From Variovorax paradoxus EPS (GTDB lineage: Bacteria; Pseudomonadota; Gammaproteobacteria; Burkholderiales; Burkholderiaceae_C): DNA of 64,000 nucleotides. Location: assembly GCF_000184745.1 (NCBI RefSeq), contig NC_014931.1, positions 1,116,001 through 1,180,000 of the forward strand, in the 5' to 3' direction. A model generated the notes under the pieces. It was not told the DNA's origin. It saw nothing but the letters and a program-made list of their open reading frames with translations, and made no database searches. Shown here in pieces: positions 8,530 to 17,060 of this stretch (positions are counted from its first letter, which is position 1; each line of letters begins with the position of its first letter). A program made the translations under genes and the position numbers.

Positions 8530-9954
8530 ATGAGCCTCGTCACGCGTTGCCCCGCCTGCACCACCACCTTCAAGGTGGTGCGCGACCAGCTTCGCATCTC
8601 GGATGGTTGGGTGCGCTGCGGCCGCTGCAGCCATGTGTTCGATGCGACGCTCGACCTGCACGAATCATCCGATGGGCCGTCGGCCGGAGCGCCCCCCGCA
8701 CCGTCCCCGGCTGCCGCTTATTCGCCCTCGCTGGTCGAGCCTTCCTTCGAGCATCGGGCCGATGCGCCGCCGACAGCGTCGCAGCCTTCTTCCCAGGCTT
8801 CCGAAGACGCGGATTTCTTCGACGACGAACCCGAAGAGCATGCCCGCGCCGAGGTGGCGCATCCACCACCTGCACCGGAAGCTTTCGAGCCCGTGGAAGT
8901 GGCGGTCGCGCCGCAGCCCGAGCCGCCGCCACCACCCCCACCTGCATCGCCCGCGCAGTCCCCGGCGCTCTCGCTGCCTGCGCACGGCATCATCGCGGAC
9001 GAGCCGTGGTCCGACCTGGATGTCAGCGAACCCACGTGGCGGCCGCCGGCAAGCTCGCTGCCGCCATTTCCGAACATCGACCTGAATCTCGCGCCTCCGC
9101 CGCCATCGCCTCCCCCGCCGGTGCCCCCGCTGCCAGTGCCTCGCGCCAAGACGCATGGACTGGTCGAGCCCACCATCGACGACGGCGCCGAAGAGACAGA
9201 AGAAAAAGAAGAAGACCACGACCAGGTCCAGATGCAGAAGGCGCTGCGGCGTGCGCGCATCAAGTCGGCCAAGATTGAGAGCGCTCACAAGTCGCGCGAA
9301 GCCAGGGCTGCGGCCAAGGCCGCTTCGTCGTCACCGTCGTCGGTGGTGCGGGAGGCGAGCGAGCTGGAGAGTCCCGCATCGCCGCCGCCGATGTTCGCCG
9401 AGCGCGAAGAGGACCACCATTTTTCCGATGACGAAGAGCACGAGGCCCATGCGCCCGGTTTCTGGCAGCGTACGGGCGTGCGGCGACTGCTGGTCGTTCT
9501 GGCGGTGCTCGCTGTCCTGCTGCTCATCGTGCAGATCGTTCGCCACGAGCGCGACGGCATCGTCGCGCGCCAGCCGGGCCTGCGCCCCGTGCTGGCGGCG
9601 CTGTGCCAGTACACCGGCTGCGAGCTCTCGGCCCTGCGCCAGATCGGCGACATCATGATCGAGGGCGCCGCCTTCGCGCGCGAGAAGAGCGGCGGCAATG
9701 ACTACCGGCTGAGCTTCACCTTGCGCAACGCGGCCACCGTGCCGCTTGCGATGCCGGCTGTCGAGCTGTCGCTGCTCGACACGCAGGAGCGTGCGGTCGT
9801 GCGGCGCGTGCTGATGCCTGCGGACTACGGCGCGCCCTCGGTGCTAGCGGCGCGCGCCGACCGCGCGGCCTCGTTGCCGCTCACGCTGTCACCGAACGAA
9901 GCGGCCGCGCTGCCTCCCATCGCGGGTTACCGCGTGGAAGCGTTCTATCCCTAG
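8530..9954 (+). CDS. Zinc-ribbon and DUF3426 single-span membrane protein
   Basis: 474 residues. The N-terminus has an MJ0042-type zinc finger: CPAC at residues 8-11 and CGRC about 25 residues later. A long low-complexity region rich in Pro, Glu and Ala follows (about 45-300, including a Glu-Glu-Lys acidic run), then one transmembrane segment with VLAVLAVLLLIVQIV (about 323-342). The C-terminal periplasmic domain is of the DUF3426 type (GCELSALRQIGDIMIEGAAF, then a beta-rich ending). The start at 8530 places the zinc finger at the N-terminus, as usual. Function unknown; the topology suggests a cytoplasmic metal-binding head linked to a periplasmic beta domain. Confidence 0.85.
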   Translation: MSLVTRCPACTTTFKVVRDQLRISDGWVRCGRCSHVFDATLDLHESSDGPSAGAPPAPSPAAAYSPSLVEPSFEHRADAPPTASQPSSQASEDADFFDDEPEEHARAEVAHPPPAPEAFEPVEVAVAPQPEPPPPPPPASPAQSPALSLPAHGIIADEPWSDLDVSEPTWRPPASSLPPFPNIDLNLAPPPPSPPPPVPPLPVPRAKTHGLVEPTIDDGAEETEEKEEDHDQVQMQKALRRARIKSAKIESAHKSREARAAAKAASSSPSSVVREASELESPASPPPMFAEREEDHHFSDDEEHEAHAPGFWQRTGVRRLLVVLAVLAVLLLIVQIVRHERDGIVARQPGLRPVLAALCQYTGCELSALRQIGDIMIEGAAFAREKSGGNDYRLSFTLRNAATVPLAMPAVELSLLDTQERAVVRRVLMPADYGAPSVLAARADRAASLPLTLSPNEAAALPPIAGYRVEAFYP

Positions 9955-10027
9955 CTGGATGACTCCTGCGCGCAAGCAAACGTCCTCCTTCTTTCATCCA
10001 TCTTCATTCAACGAAAACGGTCCACCC

Positions 10028-10930
10028 ATGGCAGCAGTGATTTGCGGTTCCCTCGCGTTCGACACCATCATGACTTTCGAGGGACGGTTCGCCGATCAGA
10101 TCCTTCCGGACCAACTGCACATCCTGAACGTGTCGTTCCTCGTGCCGGGCCTGCGCCGCGACTTCGGCGGCTGCGCCGGCAACATCGCCTACAGCCTCAA
10201 TGCGCTGGGCGGCACGGCACTGCCAATGGCCACGCTCGGCAGCGACGGCGCCGACTACCTGGAGCGCATGCGTTCGCTGGGCATCGACACCGAGTTCGTG
10301 CGTCAGCTCGACGACACCTTCACCGCGCAGGCGATGATCATGAACGACGTCGACAACAACCAGATCACCGCGTTCCATCCCGGCGCGATGCAGCAGGCGC
10401 ACATCACCAAGGTGGCTGCGCGCGAGGACATCAAGGTCGGCATCATCGCGCCCGATGGTCGCGAGGCGATGCTGCAACACGCCGAGCAATTCGCCGCCGC
10501 CGGCATTCCGTTCGTGTTCGATCCGGGCCAGGGCCTGCCGATGTTCGACGGCGATGCGCTCAAGCACTTCGTCGATCTCGCGAGCTGGGTCGTGGTCAAT
10601 GACTACGAAGGCAAGATGCTGTCGCAGCGCACCGGCTGGAGCCTGGCCGAGATCTCCAAGCGCGTGCGCGGCCTGGTGGTCACGCTGGCGGCCGAGGGCT
10701 GCGAAGTCTGGATCGATGGCGAGCGCGAACATGTGCCGGGCGTGACGCCTACTGCCGTGATCGAGCCCACGGGTTGCGGCGACGCATGGCGCGGCGCGCT
10801 GCTGTTCGGTCTGGAAAAGGAATGGCCGCTCGCGCAATGCGCGGCGCTGGGCAACCGCATCGGCGCGCTCAAGATCGCGCAGCGCGGGCCGCAGAACTAC
10901 CAGGTCGACCGCAAGGCACTGGGCCTGTAA
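10028..10930 (+). CDS. PfkB-family carbohydrate/nucleoside kinase
   Basis: 300 residues. Ribokinase-like fold: the N-terminal GGCAGNIAYSLNALGG substrate-binding motif and the C-terminal PTGCGDAWRGALLFGLE signature, in which the Asp of GCGDAW is the catalytic base and the glycines form the anion hole. Proteins of this exact style are often called adenosine kinase in beta-proteobacteria, but the substrate cannot be read from the motifs. The ATG at 10028 follows the preceding gene by 73 bases. A strong shared terminator follows. Confidence 0.88.
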   Translation: MAAVICGSLAFDTIMTFEGRFADQILPDQLHILNVSFLVPGLRRDFGGCAGNIAYSLNALGGTALPMATLGSDGADYLERMRSLGIDTEFVRQLDDTFTAQAMIMNDVDNNQITAFHPGAMQQAHITKVAAREDIKVGIIAPDGREAMLQHAEQFAAAGIPFVFDPGQGLPMFDGDALKHFVDLASWVVVNDYEGKMLSQRTGWSLAEISKRVRGLVVTLAAEGCEVWIDGEREHVPGVTPTAVIEPTGCGDAWRGALLFGLEKEWPLAQCAALGNRIGALKIAQRGPQNYQVDRKALGL

Positions 10931-10954
10931 GAAGCCGCTTTTTCGAGCGCCCAT

Positions 10955-10989
10955 AAAAAAACCCGGCACCGTGAGGTGCCGGGTTTTTT
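10955..10989. terminator. Bidirectional intrinsic terminator between convergent genes
   Basis: Stem AAAACCCGGCACC paired with GGTGCCGGGTTTT, loop GTGA (10971-10974), with A and T runs on both sides. It lies between the stops of the PfkB kinase (10930) and the histone-like gene (11013), so it can serve both. Confidence 0.92.
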
Positions 10990-11012
10990 GCCGTCAAGGG
11001 CGCTGAGAAAAC

Positions 11013-11546
11013 TCAGGGCTTGCTGGCCGTAGGAAACGGCCAGGCTGCCTGGGGGTTCAGCGTCGTTTGCGCGGCAGGGGCAGGCGCTACAGCAGCCTTG
11101 GCGGGTGCCTTGGCAGCCTTCTTTGCAGCAGGCTTCTTGGCAGCAGCGGCAGGCTTGGCAGCGGGCTTTTTCGCGGCTTTCTTGGCCGCAGCCTTTTTCG
11201 CAGGAGCCTTCTTGGCGGCGGCCTTCTTTGCAGGGGCCTTCTTGGCGGCTGCCTTCTTGGCAGGAGCCTTCTTCGCCGCAGCCTTCTTCGCAGGCGCCTT
11301 CTTGGCCGCGGCCTTCTTCGCCGGAGCCTTCTTCGCAGCAGCCTTCTTGGCCGGTGCTGCCTTCTTCGCTGCTACCTTCTTGGCAGGAGCCTTCTTGGCG
11401 GCGACCTTCTTTGCAGCAACCTTCTTGGCCGGAGCCTTCTTCGCTGCTACCTTCTTTGCCGGAGCCTTCTTAGCGGCCGCGACCTTCTTTGCCGGAGCCT
11501 TCTTTGCAGCGGCTTTCTTAGCCGGCGCTTTCTTTGCAGTTGCCAT
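11013..11546 (-). CDS. Histone H1-like DNA-binding protein, Lys/Ala/Pro repeats
   Basis: 177 residues made almost wholly of repeats of the form [10 protein letters not shown] / KKVAAKKAP, about 20 units, with a short non-repetitive tail after about residue 150 ([17 protein letters not shown]). It resembles the C-terminal tail of eukaryotic histone H1 and the bacterial H1-like proteins of Bordetella and related genera, which bind DNA without sequence specificity. A good ribosome-binding site (AAGGAG) lies 8 bases before the ATG. Tandem coding repeats can change number between strains. Confidence 0.9.
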   Translation of the reverse strand: MATAKKAPAKKAAAKKAPAKKVAAAKKAPAKKVAAKKAPAKKVAAKKVAAKKAPAKKVAAKKAAPAKKAAAKKAPAKKAAAKKAPAKKAAAKKAPAKKAAAKKAPAKKAAAKKAPAKKAAAKKAAKKPAAKPAAAAKKPAAKKAAKAPAKAAVAPAPAAQTTLNPQAAWPFPTASKP

Positions 11547-11742
11547 TTCTATTTCTCCTTGATCAAGTTGAAAAAATCAACCTATTGAAGCACTCCACGC
11601 ACGTTGGGAGCGTGAAGCGATTCATGGCGTTGGAATCTGAGCCCCAGCACCATGAACACCTGAGCCCTCGTCCATGCCGCGCTCTTCGGCGCGATCGGTG
11701 GCAAGGGCAATTCTTGAATTCATTAATTCTTATCGGAAAGAT

Positions 11743-12978
11743 TCAATCCCAGGAGAGCGCACCACCCGACTGGTACTCGATCACGCGGGTTTCGAAAAAG
11801 TTGCGCTCTTTCTTCAGGTCAATCATTTCGCTCATCCAGGGGAACGGATTTTCTTCGTTCGGGAAGAGCGTTTCGAGGCCGATCTGCTGTGCACGCCGGT
11901 TGGCGATGTACCGCAGGTAGCCCTTGAACATGGAGGCGTTCATGCCGAGCACGCCGCGCGGCATGGTGTCTTCGGCGTATTTGTATTCGAGCTCGACGGC
12001 CCTCATGAAGAGGTCCTTGATCTCGGCCTTGAACTCTGGGGTCCAGAGGCCGGGGTTCTCGAGCTTGAGCTGGTTGATCAGGTCGATGCCGAAATTGCAG
12101 TGCATCGACTCGTCGCGCAGGATGTACTGGTATTGCTCGGCGGCGCCGGTCATCTTGTTCTGGCGGCCGAGCGCAAGGATCTGCGTGAAGCCGACGTAGA
12201 AGAAGAGACCTTCCATCAGGCAGGCGAACACGATGAGCGACTTGAGCAGCGTCTGGTCGGTCTCGTGCGTGCCGGTCTTGAAGTGCGGATCGCTGATGGC
12301 GTCGATGAACGGGAGCAGGAACTGGTCCTTCTCGCGGATCGACTGCACTTCGTTGTAGGCGTTGAAGATCTCGCTCTCGTCCAGTCCGAGCGACTCGACG
12401 ATGTACTGGTACGCGTGCGTGTGGATCGCTTCTTCAAAAGCCTGGCGCAGCAGGAACTGGCGGCATTCGGGGGCCGTGATGTGGCGGTAGGTGCCCAGCA
12501 CGATGTTGTTGGCGGCCAGCGAATCGGCGGTCACGAAGAAGCCGAGGTTGCGCTTGACGATACGGCGCTCGTCTTCGGTCAGGCCGTTCGGGTCTTTCCA
12601 GAGCGCGATGTCGCGCGTCATGTTCACTTCCTGCGGCATCCAATGGTTGGCGCAGGTGGCGAGGTATTTTTCCCAAGCCCACTTGTACTTGAACGGCACC
12701 AGCTGGTTGACGTCGGTCTGGCCGTTGATGATGCGCTTGTCGGAAGCCTTGACGCGCTGGGTGGTCGGGGTGGCGGCAGGCGTTGCTGCTGCGGCGACAA
12801 CCGGACGGACTGCGGCGCCGTCATCGAGCGTGCGCAGCGCGGGTTGTGCAATCGACGAAGTCGGAGCGTCCACCGAACGGCCTGCGGGCAAGCCGCTGGT
12901 CGATGCGTTGTGGTGCTGCAATCCTTGTTGCATATCCTTTGGTAAGGAGGGCTTGACTTCTTCGTCCCAGGTCAACAT
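11743..12978 (-). CDS. nrdB: Ribonucleotide reductase class Ia, beta subunit
   Basis: 411 residues from the ATG at 12978 ([10 protein letters not shown]); a TTG four codons upstream is the only longer option. It houses the di-iron tyrosyl radical for deoxyribonucleotide synthesis with NrdA. Visible ligands: Asp152, Glu183 and His186 with radical Tyr190 in [10 protein letters not shown], matching the E. coli SETIHSRSY segment that contains Tyr122. An extra Ala/Pro/Thr-rich N-terminal stretch (about 20-75) is longer than in E. coli. It follows nrdA after a 192-base gap that holds repeats. Confidence 0.95.
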   Translation of the reverse strand: MLTWDEEVKPSLPKDMQQGLQHHNASTSGLPAGRSVDAPTSSIAQPALRTLDDGAAVRPVVAAAATPAATPTTQRVKASDKRIINGQTDVNQLVPFKYKWAWEKYLATCANHWMPQEVNMTRDIALWKDPNGLTEDERRIVKRNLGFFVTADSLAANNIVLGTYRHITAPECRQFLLRQAFEEAIHTHAYQYIVESLGLDESEIFNAYNEVQSIREKDQFLLPFIDAISDPHFKTGTHETDQTLLKSLIVFACLMEGLFFYVGFTQILALGRQNKMTGAAEQYQYILRDESMHCNFGIDLINQLKLENPGLWTPEFKAEIKDLFMRAVELEYKYAEDTMPRGVLGMNASMFKGYLRYIANRRAQQIGLETLFPNEENPFPWMSEMIDLKKERNFFETRVIEYQSGGALSWD

Positions 12979-13170
12979 AGAAAAATCCAATGCTCAAATT
13001 ATCGGAGTAACGATGTGAGTTGCAAAGTGCTCGTTCACATCGCGCTCCATTTATGTGGTTGTTATGTTGCTCGCATGCATCGCGCGATGTCAGTCAATGG
13101 CTTCATTGCTTGAACGTCGCGCGATTTTTCGCATGCACCTCACTGACTCACTGTCGCGAGCATCGGCGTG
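12979..13170 (-). promoter_or_regulatory. nrdA-nrdB intergenic region with paired palindromic 9-mers
   Basis: The 192-base gap holds TCGCATGCA (13071-13079) followed at once by TCGCGCGAT (13080-13088), and further on TCGCGCGAT (13117-13125) followed by TCGCATGCA (13129-13137). The same two 9-mers thus occur twice, in swapped order. Both have palindromic cores (GCATGC, TCGCGCGA). CATCGCGCGATG at 13078-13089 is a perfect 12-base palindrome. A separate nrdB promoter or operator is possible; none is proved. Confidence 0.4.
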
Positions 13171-16086
13171 TCACTGGCACGCTTCACAGGTCGGATCGTC
13201 CACACCGCAGAACGCGATGTCGGTGGCAGGCATCGCGCTCATCTGTGCCTTCGCTGCAGCAGCGGCGGCTTCGAGTGCGCTCATGCCCGAGGGTGCATCG
13301 TTGCCCGACGACACCGCGTTGAGACGGCCCGATTGCACCGTCGACTTTTCTGCGTGCGTCGCGCTCTGCGTGCGGAGGTAATAGGTCGTCTTCAGGCCGC
13401 GCAGCCATGCGAGCTTGTAGGTGTCGTCGAGCTTCTTGCCCGATGCGCCGGCCATGTAGATGTTGAGCGACTGCGCCTGGTCGATCCACTTCTGGCGACG
13501 CGAGGCGGCTTCGACGAGCCACGTGGTTTCCACTTCGAACGCGGTGGCGTAGAGCGCCTTCACGTCTTGCGGCACGCGGTCGATGGGACGCAGCGAACCA
13601 TCGAAGTGCTTCAGGTCCATCACCATCACGTCGTCCCACAGGCCCAGGCGCTTCAGGTCGCGCACCAGGTAGTGGTTGATCACGGTGAATTCGCCCGACA
13701 GGTTCGACTTGACCGAGAGGTTGCCGAAGCAAGGTTCGATCGAGGCGTCCACGCCGATGATGTTCGAGATGGTCGCGGTCGGTGCGATGGCCACGCAGTT
13801 CGAATTGCGCATGCCGTCGGCCTTGATCTTGGCGCGCAGCGCATCCCAGTCGAGCGTGGCCGAGCGGTCCACTTCGACGTAGCCGCCGCGTGCCTGCTCG
13901 AGCAGGTCGAGCGTGTCGATCGGAAGAATGCCCTTGTCCCACAGCGAGCCCTTGTAGCTCGAGTACTTGCCGCGTTCCTTGGCCAGCTCGGTCGATGCCC
14001 AGTAGGCGTGGTAGCAGATGGCTTCCATCGACTCGTCGGCGAACTGCACGGCTTCCTGCGAGGCGTAGGGAATGCGCAGTTCGTACAGCGCGTCCTGGAA
14101 GCCCATGAGGCCCAGGCCCACCGGACGGTGGCGCAGGTTCGAGTCGCGCGCCTTCTTCACGGCGTAGTAGTTGATGTCGATCACGTTGTCGAGCATGCGC
14201 ATCGCAGTCGAGATCGTGCGCTTCAACTTTTCCTGGTCGACCTTGCCGTCCTTCAGATGCTGCAGCAGGTTCACCGAACCCAGGTTGCAGACAGCGGTTT
14301 CGGTGTCGCTGGTGTTCAGCGTGATCTCGGTGCAGAGGTTCGACGAGTGCACGACGCCGGCGTGCTGCTGCGGCGAGCGCACGTTGCAGGCGTCCTTGAA
14401 CGTGATCCAGGGATGGCCGGTCTCGAACAGCATCGTGAGCATCTTGCGCCACAGGTCCGAAGCCTGGATGGTGCGCGCGGGCTTGATCTCGCCGCGGGCG
14501 GCCTTCTCTTCGTAGGCCACATAGGCCTTTTCGAAGTCGGCGCCGAACAGGTCGTGCAGGTCAGGCACGTTGGAGGGCGAGAACAGCGTCCAGGTGCCCT
14601 TTTCCATCACGCGGCGCATGAAGAGGTCGGGGATCCAGTTGGCGGTGTTCATGTCGTGCGTGCGGCGGCGGTCGTCGCCGGTGTTCTTGCGCAGTTCCAG
14701 GAACTCCTCGATGTCCAGGTGCCAGGTTTCCAGGTACGTGCAGACCGCGCCCTTGCGCTTGCCGCCCTGGTTCACGGCCACGGCCGTGTCGTTGACCACT
14801 TTCAGGAACGGCACCACGCCTTGCGATTCGCCGTTGGTGCCCTTGATGTGCGAGCCGAGTGCACGCACGCGGGTCCAGTCGTTGCCCAGGCCGCCCGCGA
14901 ACTTCGAGAGCAGCGCGTTTTCCTTGATCGACTCGTAGATGCCGTCCAGGTCGTCGGGCACGGTGGTCAGGTAGCAGCTGGAGAGCTGCGAGCGCAGCGT
15001 GCCGGCGTTGAAGAGGGTGGGCGTGCTCGACATGAAGTCGAACGACGACAGCACTTCGTAGAACTCGATGGCGCGCGCTTCACGGTCGATTTCGCCGAGC
15101 GACAGGCCCATGGCCACGCGCATGAAGAAGGCTTGCGGCAGTTCGATGCGGGTCTTGCGCACGTGCAGGAAGTAGCGGTCGTACAGCGTCTGCAGGCCGA
15201 GGTAGTCGAACTGGTTGTCGCGCTCGGCCTTCAGCGCCGCGCCCAGGCGGGGCAGGTCGTACTGCAGCAGCTTCTCGTCGAGCAGGTCGTTCTCCACGCC
15301 CTTCTTGATGAACTGCGGGAAGTAGTCGGCGTAGGCCGTGGCGCGGTCGACCGGCATCACTTCGCGGCCGATGATCTCCTTGAAGATCGTGTGCAGCAGG
15401 AGGCGCGCGGTGGCGAAGGTGTAGTCGGGATCTTTCTCGATCAGCGTACGGGCCGCCAGGATCGACGCCTTGTAGACCTCGTCGAGCGGCACGCCGTCGT
15501 AGAGGTTGCGCATCGTCTCGGCGACGATGGGCGCGGCGGTGATGCTGTCGCCCAGGTTCTCGCAGGCCGATTCGATCAGGCCCTTGAGCTGGTTCAGATC
15601 GAGCGCGACGCGTTCGCCGTTGTCCAGCACATGCAGCGTCGGCGTGGCCGGCGCTTCCTGCTCGACCTGCTTGGAACGCTCCTGCGTGCGGCGTTCGCGG
15701 TAGAGCACGTAGGCGCGCGCGATTTCGTGGTGGCCGCCGCGCATCAGGCCGAGCTCGACCTGGTCCTGCACGTCTTCGATGTGGAAGGTGCCGCCGCCCG
15801 GACGCGAACGCACCATGGCGCGGATCACGCCTTGCGTGAGCACGTCGACCGTCTCGCGCACGCTGGCCGAAGCCGCGCCCTGGGTGCCGTGCACGGCCAG
15901 GAAGGCCTTCATCATCGCGATGGCGATCTTGTTCGGCTCGAAGGGAACGACCGCGCCATTGCGGCGAATGATCTGGTAGTGCGCGAGGTTCTGGCCGGTG
16001 GGGGAGCCGGCGGTGTCCCGCTGTTGTTGGACAGGCGTGGAGGGAACGGCACGCGGGGTCGATGGGGTGTTCAGGGCTGTTTGCAT
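13171..16086 (-). CDS. nrdA: Ribonucleotide reductase class Ia, alpha subunit
   Basis: 971 residues. It reduces ribonucleoside diphosphates. An N-terminal ATP-cone (about residues 30-125, from HYQIIRRNGAVVPFEPNKI) gives allosteric activity control. The barrel has the three active-site cysteines in SSCYLTTV, NLCTEITLN and AVCNLGS, and the radical-path tyrosines in TTYYLRTQ. The C-terminal CEACQ is the thioredoxin/glutaredoxin-reducible pair. The ATG at 16086 was chosen because GAGGAAG lies 5-11 bases upstream; a TTG 21 bases earlier is less likely. Transcribed from the NrdR-type promoter upstream, followed by nrdB. Confidence 0.96.
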   Translation of the reverse strand: MQTALNTPSTPRAVPSTPVQQQRDTAGSPTGQNLAHYQIIRRNGAVVPFEPNKIAIAMMKAFLAVHGTQGAASASVRETVDVLTQGVIRAMVRSRPGGGTFHIEDVQDQVELGLMRGGHHEIARAYVLYRERRTQERSKQVEQEAPATPTLHVLDNGERVALDLNQLKGLIESACENLGDSITAAPIVAETMRNLYDGVPLDEVYKASILAARTLIEKDPDYTFATARLLLHTIFKEIIGREVMPVDRATAYADYFPQFIKKGVENDLLDEKLLQYDLPRLGAALKAERDNQFDYLGLQTLYDRYFLHVRKTRIELPQAFFMRVAMGLSLGEIDREARAIEFYEVLSSFDFMSSTPTLFNAGTLRSQLSSCYLTTVPDDLDGIYESIKENALLSKFAGGLGNDWTRVRALGSHIKGTNGESQGVVPFLKVVNDTAVAVNQGGKRKGAVCTYLETWHLDIEEFLELRKNTGDDRRRTHDMNTANWIPDLFMRRVMEKGTWTLFSPSNVPDLHDLFGADFEKAYVAYEEKAARGEIKPARTIQASDLWRKMLTMLFETGHPWITFKDACNVRSPQQHAGVVHSSNLCTEITLNTSDTETAVCNLGSVNLLQHLKDGKVDQEKLKRTISTAMRMLDNVIDINYYAVKKARDSNLRHRPVGLGLMGFQDALYELRIPYASQEAVQFADESMEAICYHAYWASTELAKERGKYSSYKGSLWDKGILPIDTLDLLEQARGGYVEVDRSATLDWDALRAKIKADGMRNSNCVAIAPTATISNIIGVDASIEPCFGNLSVKSNLSGEFTVINHYLVRDLKRLGLWDDVMVMDLKHFDGSLRPIDRVPQDVKALYATAFEVETTWLVEAASRRQKWIDQAQSLNIYMAGASGKKLDDTYKLAWLRGLKTTYYLRTQSATHAEKSTVQSGRLNAVSSGNDAPSGMSALEAAAAAAKAQMSAMPATDIAFCGVDDPTCEACQ

Positions 16087-16168
16087 TCGCTTCCTCTCGG
16101 TTGGCAATTCTTGTTGGGTGGCGACGCCTTGGCTGGGCGCCGCGCCGGCGTTGTTGACCGGACGGAGG

Positions 16169-16184
16169 ACACTATATCTAGGGT
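16169..16184 (-). promoter_or_regulatory. NrdR box 1 (promoter-proximal)
   Basis: ACACTATATCTAGGGT fits the NrdR box consensus acaCwAtATaTwGtgt at the core (CTATATCTAG). It overlaps the predicted -10 of the nrdA promoter. Paired with box 2 at a 32-base (three helical turns) offset, the known NrdR arrangement for repression of reductase genes when dATP is high. Confidence 0.75.
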
Positions 16185-16199
16185 GTCAGGGGTCTACAA
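16171..16199 (-). promoter_or_regulatory. nrdA promoter
   Basis: On the minus strand TTGTAG (complement of 16194-16199), 17 bases, then TATAGT (complement of 16171-16176), five of six to the -10 consensus. Start near 16164 would give a 5' leader of about 78 bases. The rest of the gap up to 16436 shows nothing I can name. Confidence 0.65.
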
Positions 16200-16200
16200 G

Positions 16201-16216
16201 CCACTACAGGTAGTGT
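16201..16216 (-). promoter_or_regulatory. NrdR box 2 (promoter-distal)
   Basis: CCACTACAGGTAGTGT: CACTAC and GTAGTG are exact inverted halves. It lies just upstream of the -35 element, 32 bases from box 1. Confidence 0.7.
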
Positions 16217-16436
16217 TTTGTGAGTGATTCACCTAGGGCGGATATCTCTCTGGATGTATGCCGTGGCCGGCAATGCCGCGTGAATACTGGACTATGGTTG
16301 CGCAACCCGCATGGGGCGTGGCTTGCAAGCCGATTTGGGCTTGCAGGGCGCATGGTTGCTGCACTGCGCATCTGCATTTCTGAAATCGACGCGGCCCGAG
16401 GGCAGGGCATCGCAGGGCGTCACGCGATTGAAAAAA

Positions 16437-17060
16437 TTAGCGCTTCAACACAGGTGGGGGAAACATCTGTGATTTCCAGCCCAGTTGCGCGTGCAGCAAA
16501 TACCAATCGAAGCCCGCGCCGGGGTCCTGTTTTCGGCCCGGTGCGATGTGCTCGTGACCCGCGATGTGCGCGATGGCGTAGTGCTGCGCGATCGCGGGGC
16601 AGAGGCTCGCCAGCGTCTCGTATTGCGCGGCTTCGAAGGTCTGGCCTTCGAGCCCTTCGAGCTCGATGCCGATGGAGTCGTCGTTGCAATTGCCGCGGCC
16701 GCGCCACGACGAGACGCCCGCATGCCAAGCGCGGTCGTCGCAGCTCACGAACTGCCAGAGCTCGCCGTTGCGGCGCACATAGAAATGCGAGGACACCTCG
16801 ATGCCGCGGATCGACTGGAAGTAAGGATGCGCGTCCCAGTCGAGGCGATTGGTGAAGAGCTGCTGCACCGCATCGCCGCCATATTCGCCGGGCGGAAGGC
16901 TGATCGAGTGCAACACGATCAGATCGGTCTGTGCGCCGACGGGGCGGGGACCGAAGTTCGGCGAGGGCAGGGCTTTCGCGAAGCGGTACCAGCCGGCCCG
17001 CCAGAGCCCGTCGTCGGCGGGCGGCGTGTTGTGCGAAGAGGCTGCTTCAGTCGTCGGCAT
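16437..17060 (-). CDS. ampD: 1,6-anhydro-N-acetylmuramyl-L-alanine amidase
   Basis: 207 residues from the ATG at 17060. ATGs at 17078 and 17087 would overlap the upstream gene by 32-41 bases, and no start has a clear ribosome-binding site. It removes the peptide from anhydro-MurNAc-peptides in murein recycling and thereby keeps the AmpR inducer low. Amidase_2 fold: zinc-ligand His in VLHSISLPPGEYGG, a second in RAWHAGVSSWRGRGNCNDDSIGIELEG, and the late HEHIAPGRKQDPGAGFDW with the third ligand. Good match to AmpD, not to the larger AmiD. Overlaps the pilR-like stop by 14 bases. Confidence 0.9.
   Translation of the reverse strand: MPTTEAASSHNTPPADDGLWRAGWYRFAKALPSPNFGPRPVGAQTDLIVLHSISLPPGEYGGDAVQQLFTNRLDWDAHPYFQSIRGIEVSSHFYVRRNGELWQFVSCDDRAWHAGVSSWRGRGNCNDDSIGIELEGLEGQTFEAAQYETLASLCPAIAQHYAIAHIAGHEHIAPGRKQDPGAGFDWYLLHAQLGWKSQMFPPPVLKR

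Noticed and set aside
11100..11540. Regular tandem DNA repeats, at first sight like a CRISPR or satellite
   Set aside because: The period follows codons of a Lys/Ala/Pro-rich protein with a good start and ribosome-binding site. There are no spacers.
13168..16227. A 1019-residue open frame on the plus strand
   Set aside because: It lies wholly opposite nrdA, is rich in Arg/His/Val as expected from reversed high-GC codons, and has no domain. NrdA on the other strand has all its catalytic motifs.
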